Shown: positions 43,575 through 51,599 of the stretch, one piece after another | How the letters are laid out: each line of letters starts with the position of its first letter | How positions within the stretch are numbered: position 1 is the stretch's first letter | NCBI GenBank assembly: GCA_022870745.1 | Contig: CP085323.1 | Coordinates: 1,054,001 to 1,118,000 of the forward strand | DNA from: Silvibacterium acidisoli | Lineage (GTDB): Bacteria > Acidobacteriota > Terriglobia > Terriglobales > Acidobacteriaceae | Length of the DNA: 64,000 bases | Direction of reading: 5' to 3' | Program-made: the position numbers and the translations under genes | The notes under the pieces: model-generated | Database searches by the model: none | Told to the model about the DNA's origin: nothing | The model's input: only the letters and a program-made list of their open reading frames with translations

Positions 43575-44360
43575 ATGGCATCAGTAAACAGAGTCATTGC
43601 TTTGGTCAGAAGCCTGATGCCGCTCTCGCGTAGAGTTCGCATCCTTACGTTCTTCATCCCGCGCGCCTGGTGGTTCCGCACCAGCGTGATTCTCGCGTCT
43701 GGTCAGACCAGGTTGACTCGGCTTCTTGGCCGGCGTGACGCGTATCTGCAGGATTCATTGCTGCTCGATTACTGGCTCGTTCAACTCACAAACGTGGGAC
43801 CATTCCCTATCCCCTATGAAGTTATCGGAGCCCGGCATCTTTATCACCGGCCCGGCGACAAGAACGGCCTGGTTTATGTTGGAGTCCATCTTCCCTGCTA
43901 CACCGTCGCAATTCGCTCCCTGGAAGATCTGCAAGCGAAGCCAAACCTGGCTATCGCCGCCGCAGTCAGCATCGGCAGCGATGGCTGCTATCCGCTCGTG
44001 GGTCTGAAGGAAAGATTGCCGGCAGTGGAGCCCGGAGCCGCCGCATTTATGAGGACAAAGCGCGAGCTTAAGGCCAACGGCGCGGTAGTCTCCATGCTGG
44101 ACGGTCACATCGGAATGCCGCTGACACATCAACTGCTTCAACTCGCCGGCAAGATCGGTGCAAGAGTTATAGCATTCTGGACGGAGTTCTCCGCGGACGG
44201 CACTATCAGGATCGTCTTCTCCGATCCGCCTTATCCGGTCTGCGACACAGACGAAAAGGTAAAGGCCAATATGGACGCCATTCACATTGAACGGGAGCGG
44301 ATTCTGACTTCCATTGCTCCGCCAAATATCACGCAACAGAGCTGTGCGGCGACATCCTGA
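43575..44360 (+). CDS. LpxL-like acyltransferase homologue lacking the HX4D/E acid
   Basis: A 261-residue protein; ATG at 43575 after GGAG. Its middle reads like the lysophospholipid/lipid A acyltransferase fold (LpxL/HtrB): LVYVGVHLPCYTVAIR aligns with the HX4(D/E) segment and GAVVSMLDGHIGMPLTHQLLQLAGKIGARVIAFWTEF with the region that places the acyl-chain groove. The position that should be Glu or Asp is Thr (H-L-P-C-Y-T), so classical acyl transfer chemistry looks impaired or changed. A membrane-associated hydrophobic N terminus is present (IPRAWWFRTSVILASG). Last gene of the plus-strand series, convergent with the PKHD gene (9-nt gap). It could bind rather than transfer acyl-ACP. Confidence 0.65.
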   Translation: MASVNRVIALVRSLMPLSRRVRILTFFIPRAWWFRTSVILASGQTRLTRLLGRRDAYLQDSLLLDYWLVQLTNVGPFPIPYEVIGARHLYHRPGDKNGLVYVGVHLPCYTVAIRSLEDLQAKPNLAIAAAVSIGSDGCYPLVGLKERLPAVEPGAAAFMRTKRELKANGAVVSMLDGHIGMPLTHQLLQLAGKIGARVIAFWTEFSADGTIRIVFSDPPYPVCDTDEKVKANMDAIHIERERILTSIAPPNITQQSCAATS

Positions 44361-44369
44361 CGTTACGCG

Positions 44370-45050
44370 CTATACCTCCGCCCATTCACGCAACAGGTTG
44401 TGATAAATGGCGGTCAGTTCGACGATCGAAGAATGACCTTCCAGATCGCGGCCTATTTTCTGGACGGCTACGTCCAGGTTGAGCAATAAGCTGCGATGAG
44501 CGTCGTGCCGAACCATGCTCTGCAGCCAGAAGAAAGAAGACACCCGGCTGCCACGCGTTACCGGCAACACACGGTGCAGGCTGGTCGAAGGATAGAGCAC
44601 CATGTGGCCCGCAGGCAGTTTTACGGAGTGGCCTCCGTACGTGTCCTCGATAATCAACTCCCCGCCGTCGTACTCTTCCGGACTGCTGAGAAAAAGTGTT
44701 ACCGACAGATCGGTACGAATCGATTCTCCGGTGGCGGGAATACGGCGTATCGAATTATCTACATGATTGCCAAATGAGTGGCCGCCGTCGTAACGGTTGA
44801 AGAGCGGCGGGAAGATCTTGGCAGGCAATGCCGCAGAGATGAACAACGGATTCTGCTCCAGCGCCTGAATGATTCTCCGGCCCAGCGCAATCGCAACGGG
44901 ACTCGTCTCAGGCAACTGCATGTTCTCTTTCACGCGCGCAGACTGATAGCCGGCCGTCACCCTGCCATCGACCCAGTTGGTACTATCGAGCTCTTTGCGA
45001 AAATGACTCACTTCTTCCTGAGTGAGTACGTCGGGAATTTGTACAAGCAT
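44370..45050 (-). CDS. piuC: PKHD-type Fe(II)/2OG hydroxylase (PiuC/YbiX)
   Basis: A 226-residue dioxygenase. Iron ligands His96 and Asp98 ([10 protein letters not shown]) and His159 (STSLHRVLP), with Arg169 for 2-oxoglutarate (TRGSR). The N-terminal [21 protein letters not shown] is typical for this family. PiuC genes accompany catecholate/TonB siderophore receptors in Proteobacteria and are iron-regulated; the substrate is not settled. Here it follows the Sel1 repeat gene (63 nt) and the receptor gene on the same strand, the same three-gene set as around piuA/piuC in Pseudomonas (recalled gene order). Confidence 0.86.
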   Translation of the reverse strand: MLVQIPDVLTQEEVSHFRKELDSTNWVDGRVTAGYQSARVKENMQLPETSPVAIALGRRIIQALEQNPLFISAALPAKIFPPLFNRYDGGHSFGNHVDNSIRRIPATGESIRTDLSVTLFLSSPEEYDGGELIIEDTYGGHSVKLPAGHMVLYPSTSLHRVLPVTRGSRVSSFFWLQSMVRHDAHRSLLLNLDVAVQKIGRDLEGHSSIVELTAIYHNLLREWAEV

Positions 45051-45113
45051 CGTGCTACCTCGAACAAAAAATGCTGTCTGTTATCAAAGTTCTGGTGCTT
45101 TGGTCGCGCACTG

Positions 45114-45806
45114 TTACGCCTGCATGCAAGGTGTGAGACCGGCGACAAAATCCCTGATCTCGCCTTGCGGCATGCCTTCCAGAAAAGTTGTCATCTTTTC
45201 GATGAAAGCGGGCGTTGCCGTGGCTGGCACCTGCCTAAGCCAGTGCACCGCCCCGAGCAGGTCGCCTTCCTCTATCAGGAAGCGCGCGTAGTTGAACTGC
45301 CCGCGAAAGTCTCCGCCCACCGCAGCCTGGCGATAGAGATCCCTCGCCGTGGCGCGACTGGCGCGCACGACCCATCCATCCTCGTAAAACCCGCCCAGCA
45401 GATTGATGGATTTTACGTGGCCGAGTTCCGCGGCTTTGCGGAGCCAGAAGAATGCCTCCGTCCTGTCCTGAGTAATGCCGTCTTCGCCGAGAGTAAGCAG
45501 CGTGGCGAGGTTGTACATTCCCCAGTCCAGGCCGCGTTCGGCAGCTTTACGAAACCACTTTTCAGCAAGGATCGCGTTGCGCGTGATTCCCCAGCCCTGA
45601 TCGAAACAACGACCCACCATATTCACGGCCATGAGGTTGCCGCCCTGCGCGGCGCGCTCAAACCAGAAAAATGCCGCCGATGCATCGCGCTCGACATATT
45701 CTCCATCCAGCAACATCTGCCCATAGAGAACCTGGGCCTGGTGCACGCCGCGAAGCGCCGCGGCGCGCACCAGGTGGAGAGATTGTTCGTCAGGTTGATT
45801 GCTCAT
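45114..45806 (-). CDS. Sel1-repeat (TPR-like) protein of the piu locus
   Basis: A 230-residue helical-repeat protein with five or six Sel1 motifs of about 36 residues, for example AAFFWFERAAQGGNLMAVNMVGRC and AEKWFRKAAERGLDWGMYNLATLL. No signal peptide, so it is cytosolic. The gene starts 8 nt after the receptor stop. Sel1 proteins are protein-interaction adaptors; a similar protein lies beside piuC in Pseudomonas. Its role in iron uptake or hydroxylase function is unknown. Confidence 0.82.
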   Translation of the reverse strand: MSNQPDEQSLHLVRAAALRGVHQAQVLYGQMLLDGEYVERDASAAFFWFERAAQGGNLMAVNMVGRCFDQGWGITRNAILAEKWFRKAAERGLDWGMYNLATLLTLGEDGITQDRTEAFFWLRKAAELGHVKSINLLGGFYEDGWVVRASRATARDLYRQAAVGGDFRGQFNYARFLIEEGDLLGAVHWLRQVPATATPAFIEKMTTFLEGMPQGEIRDFVAGLTPCMQA

Positions 45807-45814
45807 GAATCCGC

Positions 45815-48502
45815 TCAGAACTTCACGTTGAGTCCAAACACTGCAGAGCGGCCCGGCGCCAGCGTCGCATAGTGCGTGGCGTATGCCTGGCTGAAGTAAT
45901 AGCGGTTGCTAAGGTTCAGCACATTCGCCTGCAGGTTGAAGTGCTTGTTGAACTCGTAGCTGCCAAACAGGTCCTCGCGGACGTAACCCGGCACCCATTT
46001 ATTATTCGCCTGGCTTCCCCACACCTTGGTCAGCCCATAAATGCCGCCGCCGACACGCAGCTTCGGCAACACCTGGTAGTTGCTGGTCACGCTTACGCCG
46101 TGCTTTGCGGTATTCGGCATGGCCTGACCGTTCGTGCTTCCAAGTCCCAGGGTCGCGGCATAGCTCGTAGCTGTGAGCGTCGCATCGATGTAGCTATAGC
46201 CACCGAAGAAGTCCCACTTGCGAGTGATATTGCCGCTGAGGCCGGCCTGCGCTCCGAGCGTGCGGTCGCTTCCCGCAGCTGCCACATCGCCCGCCGAGTC
46301 AATCGTGATGCGAACGTTCTGGATGTCTTCGCGGTAGAAGTCGATCCTGGCCAGAGCACGGCCGCCACGCAGCTCACGCTTGGCGCCGAATTCCTCTTCC
46401 CGGATCGTCTCGGGTTGCAGGAAGTTGTTCCCCGCCGTGCTGAGGTTGGAAGTATCGACACCCTGGGCCAACGCGTTGCCACTGGGAATAGCCGCAGTGC
46501 TTACCGTGCCATAGACACTGCTCGCATGATCCGGCTTGTAGACGAGGCTGGCCATGTAGGTGCCGATATTGTTGACGACTTCCTGCTTCGGAATCGCCGT
46601 GGCCGAAGCAGCTGGTGTGAAGCTGGAATCATAGTGGTCGTAGCGGCCACCCACCGTGCTCTGGAAGCGAGAGTTGAAGACGATCGTATCGAAGCCGTAG
46701 ACAGACCGCGTGTCCGTTGTCGAGTGCGTTGGATTGTGATTCAGCTTGATCGTGCCGGTGTCCGTCCAGGGATCTTTATCGTTCGGAGAATACAGATTCA
46801 CGCAGTTGTATCCCGAAGCAGCACCCGCACCGTTCGGGCAGAATTCCGCACCCGCTGAGAATGCCGTGGTATTCAGCGTGTATGCGTCGTTGTTGCCGCG
46901 CTCGCTCGAAAACTCGGTACCCGTGGCATACGTGTGCTTGATCTTCCCCGTGCTGAGTGATCCGGAAAGATCCGTCTGGTCATCGCCCGTAAACACCGCG
47001 CTCACGCGGTCATTCGCACGGCGGAAGAGCAGCCCATAGTAAATGTTGCCTTTGCTGTCGTCCGGAAGTGTCCAGATATAGTCCTGTTCCGTGCGTTCGT
47101 AACGATAGGTGTTACGAATCAGGGCGCGCTCATGCCACAGGTCGCGCTCCACGCGGCCGGTTGCAATCTTGGTCGTGTCGCGATCATGATCGCGGTCCGT
47201 GAGTCCGTAGAAGATGCTGCGATAAGGAACCTTGAGCGGCTCGCCGTTGCCTGGTTGAAGAATGCGAGGACCGGGATCGACCGTAGGCACGGTCGACGGG
47301 TTGTTATACGGGATGCCCGAATCCGGAATGTTGTTCTGTACCAGGTGGTAGTAGTCGAGATAGGCTCGGGTTGGCTTTCCCAGACCAATGGCCAGGCTCG
47401 GCGCCACACCCCAGCGCGCGTAATGCACGCCGTCACGGCCCGGCTCGTCAGCGTCATGCCATAGGCCTGTGAGGCGACCGGTCACAAGGGGGCCCATCTC
47501 GAGGTTTCCATCCACAGTGAGGCGCTTGTAGTTCGAGGTGCCAGGCATGAAGCTGCCTGCAAGGAAATTGCCGCGACGGGCGAGCTTACTGTCGATGTTG
47601 ATACTGCCGCCGCCCGTTCCGCGTCCGCCATATGCGCCGCCCGGTCCTTCCTGCACCTCGATGCTCTCTACGTCGAACGTCTCGCGCGACTGTGCTGCGA
47701 TATCTCTCATTCCGTCGATATAGAGGCTGGACTGCGAGTCCAGACCGCGAATGAAGGGGCGATCGCCGATGGGGTTTCCGCCCTCGCCCGCGCCAAAGGT
47801 GATGCCGGGAACGGTGCGAAGCGCTTCCTGGAGGGTAGTCGAAGCGGTAGCCTGCAGCGTCTGCTGGCCGATCACGGTAACCGTTTGCGGCAGATCAACC
47901 AGCGGTGCCGTGTACTTCGGGGAAGAGGGCGCCACGGCATTCACCTCTACCGAACTGTTACTTCCCGCTCCATTTACTGAAAGAACCACACGATCCGGGC
48001 CTTCAAAGCGTGCCGAAACACCGGTGCCCTCCAGCGCATGGATCAATGCCTCCTGCGCCGTAAGCACGCCATTCACGCCGGGCGACTGCACCTGGCCAAT
48101 GGAATCGGTGGCCATGCCGAAGGTGATGCCCGTCTCTTTCTTTAGCGCATCGAGGACCTCGTTGAGGGTACCGGCACCGATCTTGAAATTGTGAACAGTT
48201 TGCGATGGCCCGGTCTGCCCATCCGGGGCGGGCGCGGGAGCGCTCTCGGCTTCAGGCAGATCCTTTGCGTCATTTGTAACAGGCGCGGCCTCGGCACCGC
48301 GGGCCATGAACCCGGCAATCGCAAGCGCCGCCACTGCAATGATCGACGGCTTCTTACCTCGTGCAACGGCCGGCCGCGCGCTAATGCTCAATTCGTTCCT
48401 TAAAGGCTCTCCGGAAATTTCAGGCACGGTCACATCTGGACGCCCACTGAAAAAGATCGAGGTGCTTCCCATCAGGCTGCCTGTCTTTGAAGCTTGCTTC
48501 AC
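45815..48502 (-). CDS. TonB-dependent siderophore receptor with STN domain
   Basis: An 895-residue outer-membrane receptor. I choose the GTG at 48502, which has AGGAG 6 nt upstream, over a longer ATG at 48592 with no site; a signal segment IIAVAALAIAGFMARGAEAAP follows a 50-residue charged N-terminal extension. Order: STN domain (about 105-185, GTLNEVLDALKKETGITF), plug (about 210-330, DLPQTVTVIGQQTL; SIEVQEGPGGAYGGRGTGGGSINI), 22-strand barrel, C-terminal Phe in FGLNVKF. It imports ferric siderophores, probably catecholates given the piuC neighbour. An STN domain normally signals to a FecR/FecI pair, but none is adjacent. Confidence 0.88.
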   Translation of the reverse strand: MKQASKTGSLMGSTSIFFSGRPDVTVPEISGEPLRNELSISARPAVARGKKPSIIAVAALAIAGFMARGAEAAPVTNDAKDLPEAESAPAPAPDGQTGPSQTVHNFKIGAGTLNEVLDALKKETGITFGMATDSIGQVQSPGVNGVLTAQEALIHALEGTGVSARFEGPDRVVLSVNGAGSNSSVEVNAVAPSSPKYTAPLVDLPQTVTVIGQQTLQATASTTLQEALRTVPGITFGAGEGGNPIGDRPFIRGLDSQSSLYIDGMRDIAAQSRETFDVESIEVQEGPGGAYGGRGTGGGSINIDSKLARRGNFLAGSFMPGTSNYKRLTVDGNLEMGPLVTGRLTGLWHDADEPGRDGVHYARWGVAPSLAIGLGKPTRAYLDYYHLVQNNIPDSGIPYNNPSTVPTVDPGPRILQPGNGEPLKVPYRSIFYGLTDRDHDRDTTKIATGRVERDLWHERALIRNTYRYERTEQDYIWTLPDDSKGNIYYGLLFRRANDRVSAVFTGDDQTDLSGSLSTGKIKHTYATGTEFSSERGNNDAYTLNTTAFSAGAEFCPNGAGAASGYNCVNLYSPNDKDPWTDTGTIKLNHNPTHSTTDTRSVYGFDTIVFNSRFQSTVGGRYDHYDSSFTPAASATAIPKQEVVNNIGTYMASLVYKPDHASSVYGTVSTAAIPSGNALAQGVDTSNLSTAGNNFLQPETIREEEFGAKRELRGGRALARIDFYREDIQNVRITIDSAGDVAAAGSDRTLGAQAGLSGNITRKWDFFGGYSYIDATLTATSYAATLGLGSTNGQAMPNTAKHGVSVTSNYQVLPKLRVGGGIYGLTKVWGSQANNKWVPGYVREDLFGSYEFNKHFNLQANVLNLSNRYYFSQAYATHYATLAPGRSAVFGLNVKF

Positions 48503-48709
48503 TATCGTCTCCTTCTCTTGCTGGAAGAAATCATCTGAAAACAAAGAACTTGCATGCGTCACACGCAATAACTGCAAAATGCATGCCAGCACCCTCGCCG
48601 GCCCAAGGCCTGGTCAATATAAGACCATTCTTGTCGCATTTAAAGACACAGGAGTTCCCGTGTGGCATTCCTCTTTACTATGAACATCGCGTCTGAGAAT
48701 TTCCTGAAA

Positions 48710-48730
48710 ATCCGACAAATTTTGTCGGAT
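48710..48730 (-). terminator. Palindrome downstream of the response-regulator gene
   Basis: ATCCGACAA, a 3-nt centre, TTGTCGGAT: a perfect 9-bp stem. On the minus strand it is followed by TTTTC, and flanking CTGAAA/TTTCAG extends the pairing with one bulge. It lies 37 nt after the regulator's stop and about 210 nt before the receptor's start, so it is either the regulator's terminator or an operator for the receptor. It does not look like a Fur box. Confidence 0.5.
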
Positions 48731-48766
48731 ATTTCAGATTTATCCGAAATACCCTGGTGAGGTGAC

Positions 48767-49441
48767 CTAACGGGCGGAATCCCGGAGGTAATATCCGACT
48801 CCCCGTTCGGTGTGGATCAGGCGCGGCATGCCGGGCGGATCCACCTTCTGCCGGAGATAGCGGATGAAAGTTTCGAGATTGTTTTCGGACACGTCTTTGT
48901 CCGGCCAGATCGACTCGATGATCAGCCTTCTCTGCGCAATTCTCCCCCTGGACTGCATGAGGTAGTGCAGGACAGAAAACTCCGTGCGGGTGAGGTCAAG
49001 CTTGCGGCCCGCGCGCATTGCCTCTCTCTTTTCCATATCCAGATAAAGCCCGGCAAAGCGGAGCTTCTCAGCCTGTCCGCGAACAGCGGCACGCACCCTG
49101 GCGCGCAAACGCGCAACTAGCACTTCAAAATCGAAGGGCTTGGTTATGTAATCATCGGCGCCCTGATTAAGACCTCGAACGATATCCTGCGGCGTGTCCA
49201 GAGTTGTAAGAAAAACAATGGGAAGGCTTAGCCCCTGCAGGCGAAGGCGTCTCGTAAGCTCGAAACCATCGAGAACTGGAAGAGTCGCTTCGAGCAGCAG
49301 GACGTCGAAATCGTGCAACTCCGCCTGGCGGAGCCCCGCACCACCGTCAAAGCAATGTGTGACTTCCCCACCTTCGTCTTCCAACCGGATGCGTATAGAA
49401 GCTGCAAGCTCCCTGTCGTCTTCGACAACAAGGATTCGCAT
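48767..49441 (-). CDS. OmpR/PhoB-type response regulator with Glu at the phosphoacceptor site
   Basis: A 224-residue protein from the ATG at 49441 (MRILVVEDDRE), the usual family length; longer in-frame ATGs at 49489 and 49510 are possible. Receiver domain 1-120 with acidic pocket Glu7/Asp8/Asp9 and Lys in YITKPF. The phosphoacceptor position reads LLLEATLPVLDG: Glu51 (codon GAA) replaces Asp. The winged-helix output domain (about 130-224) has FIRYLRQKV and a GVGYYL end. Glu at this site is often a permanent mimic of the phosphorylated state, so activity may not depend on a kinase; no histidine kinase is nearby. Target genes unknown; the receptor gene downstream is a candidate. Confidence 0.82.
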   Translation of the reverse strand: MRILVVEDDRELAASIRIRLEDEGGEVTHCFDGGAGLRQAELHDFDVLLLEATLPVLDGFELTRRLRLQGLSLPIVFLTTLDTPQDIVRGLNQGADDYITKPFDFEVLVARLRARVRAAVRGQAEKLRFAGLYLDMEKREAMRAGRKLDLTRTEFSVLHYLMQSRGRIAQRRLIIESIWPDKDVSENNLETFIRYLRQKVDPPGMPRLIHTERGVGYYLRDSAR

Positions 49442-49729
49442 CCTCGACAAGGACGGATCGCTGCGCTGAGTTTTTTCTGAACCGTGCATCTTCCTGCAGC
49501 CACCACGCATGTGCGATTCACCGGTTGCTGGAGAGGTAAAGAGTACGAGCCGGATAGAAACTATGACGGGCAACAACTGGCGCCTGCTCCGCGCATATCC
49601 TTGTTGTTTCGCAAGGCGTTTCGCCAATGAAGACGCAGGCTTTCTACCGATCCAACAGTCAGTGGACTTAAAGTACGACAATTTCAGTCTTATTTCAAGA
49701 GTAGAAAATAGTCCGTCGCCTCTAACCGA

Positions 49730-51352
49730 TCAGTTCGCTGCGCTGTCGACGTATGTGAGCTTGTAAAGCCGCTGGCACTGCCACGCATGGCCTGTGTAGT
49801 TGAATCCCCGCAACCACATTCCGAATGGGCTGCAGAACTGCGCCAGTTGCTGCAGCTTTACCTCCGACTCGTCCAGGTCGAGCATTTCGTCATCGTCAAT
49901 AACCGGCTGTACAACGTACTGGATATGGTATTTCGCGAGGTATTCCGGGATATCGTCGTCCATCAGGTAAGGCAGGTATCCGCTATCCGCAAGGCCGCCG
50001 AGATCGGTGACGGACTGCGGAAGTGTATAGCTGATGCGTCCGCTATCGAATGCTCCGACGCGAGCGTTCTGTGGCAGATGAGTCGCAATCCATCGAGCCA
50101 TCGCGCCATGGGTTTCGTCGATGTGAGTGATGCCGTCTATCGCAATCGAACGCCAGCCGGCCAGCGAAAAAACGCCTCCGGCAAGGACCGCGAGTATCAG
50201 GCACCGTTGCGGCCATGAAGCTCGTGCAGATGCGAGCAGAGGCTGCAGCAGCGAATAAAGACCGGAGAACACTGCCGGAAAAATCAGCAGAAGCAGGAAG
50301 GACTGATAGCGGCCACCGTGCCCGAGCACGGGGAACAGTGCGAGATACATAAAAAACTGCACTCCCGCAAGCGCGAGCAACATTCCGAATCGCGCACTGA
50401 GTTTCCGCAACCACGCAATCAGCCCTATCACCGCGAGCACAAATATTGCGCACGCCAGGATCGTGTAAAGACGATCGGCACCTTCAGCTGAAATCTGCTG
50501 CGTACCAAACACGGAAGAAAAGATGCGAGGCAGGTGCGCGAGCCACGAAAGGAAGAAGGACTTTATCGCACGCAGGCTATGCGGGCCACCCTGAAAACGA
50601 AACCATAACCACAGACGGCCCTGCATCGTAACAGGCATCAGCGTGTGTGACGTGTACAGGTTAATGCCAAAGAAGCCGGCGACGAATACTGCCCATACCG
50701 CCAGCATGGAAGCCGCCTCTCGCACAGAGCGGTGAGCCCTGCGGATTGCCAGGGCCAGCAACGGCCCAAGTGGCGCGCCTTCCGGCCGCGTGATCACCAG
50801 CAGACCCACCATCAGGCCAACGAGCAGACTGGAACGGCTCCCTGGCTCCTCTTCCTGCCGAAACCAGAGGCAGATAGATGCGAGAGCAAGAACGATCAGG
50901 AGCAGGTGCTCCATCCCGATGAGGCCGAGCCATAAAAAATTTCCGCAGAACGCGGGTGAAGCGGCAAGGATCCACCTGGCTGGTGTGGACAATCCATCCC
51001 GGGTTGCCAGAAGCAGCAGGAGCTGCCCGATACACAGCAGCAGAATCCAGCTCAGAACCAGATTGAACAGGACTGGGGAAATGTGACCACCGGTGACAAA
51101 ATTGAGCGACTGGATGCAGACCCACAAGAAGCTTGTCGCTCCCGCCCCCGCTCGCCCCGGATAAAAACCCGAACTCCCGTGTGCCAGTGCGCGGGCAACG
51201 GTCTGGTAAAGGTAGGAGTCATCCAGCGGAAATCCCCATATTGTGAGTAGCGAGCTGGCAACGACCGCAAAGCCCGCCGTATAGAGAAGAATCAGCACAA
51301 GCTGTTGCCAGCGCGGCGGCGAGGGAATGTCGTAAGTTGTTTCCTGCGTCAT
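49730..51352 (-). CDS. GT-C-fold-like integral membrane protein (glycosyltransferase 39/83-type topology)
   Basis: A 540-residue protein with about 10-11 hydrophobic spans and a soluble C-terminal periplasmic part of about 120 residues. After the first span comes a loop with GFPLDDSYLYQTVARAL, an Asp pair at the place where GT-C enzymes keep their catalytic acid (early loop D-D/E). Such enzymes use polyprenyl-phosphate sugars to glycosylate lipids or proteins outside the inner membrane. The C-terminal tail (SVTDLGGLADSGYLPYLMDDDIPEYL) resembles periplasmic tails of actinobacterial arabinofuranosyl and mannosyl transferase-like proteins. Divergent from the LacI gene (247 nt) and monocistronic. 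Sugar unknown. Confidence 0.72.
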   Translation of the reverse strand: MTQETTYDIPSPPRWQQLVLILLYTAGFAVVASSLLTIWGFPLDDSYLYQTVARALAHGSSGFYPGRAGAGATSFLWVCIQSLNFVTGGHISPVLFNLVLSWILLLCIGQLLLLLATRDGLSTPARWILAASPAFCGNFLWLGLIGMEHLLLIVLALASICLWFRQEEEPGSRSSLLVGLMVGLLVITRPEGAPLGPLLALAIRRAHRSVREAASMLAVWAVFVAGFFGINLYTSHTLMPVTMQGRLWLWFRFQGGPHSLRAIKSFFLSWLAHLPRIFSSVFGTQQISAEGADRLYTILACAIFVLAVIGLIAWLRKLSARFGMLLALAGVQFFMYLALFPVLGHGGRYQSFLLLLIFPAVFSGLYSLLQPLLASARASWPQRCLILAVLAGGVFSLAGWRSIAIDGITHIDETHGAMARWIATHLPQNARVGAFDSGRISYTLPQSVTDLGGLADSGYLPYLMDDDIPEYLAKYHIQYVVQPVIDDDEMLDLDESEVKLQQLAQFCSPFGMWLRGFNYTGHAWQCQRLYKLTYVDSAAN

Positions 51353-51516
51353 CGTTTTACGAAGTTTGGATTACGGGGGCGGCCTTGCGAAATTGCGGCC
51401 GCGTTGAACAGCGCATTTCGCTATGTCCACCTGATCATTCTATGGCAGTAAAGCCTTTCGACCGTTTGGAGTAGGACCTCTGTCGTGGGGGCGACCCGGC
51501 AAAGACATGCATGTTT

Positions 51517-51524
51517 AAACGTTT
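51517..51524. promoter_or_regulatory. LacI-type operator core candidate
   Basis: AAACGTTT, a palindrome with central CpG inside TTTAAACGTTTTATC, 76 nt before the start of the LacI-family gene. LacI-family operators usually have a central CG with AT-rich arms. Short, so weak on its own; it could serve autoregulation. Confidence 0.4.
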
Positions 51525-51599
51525 TATCCGTTTCTTCGCTTGTTGTACAGTACACGGATAGGCTGTAGTGGACCCCGAACAGGAACGAGGGATTCAGCA

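Noticed and set aside
13190-44360. Genomic island inserted at tRNA-Leu
   Set aside because: The unusual region starts right after the tRNA, but I see no integrase, no transposase and no repeat of the tRNA 3' end within the window, so insertion cannot be supported.
48503-48592. Longer N terminus of the siderophore receptor
   Set aside because: No ribosome-binding site at 48592, whereas GTG at 48502 has AGGAG at 6 nt.
48710-48730. Fur box upstream of the receptor
   Set aside because: The palindrome is not similar to the GATAATGAT-type repeat; kept only as a terminator or operator candidate.
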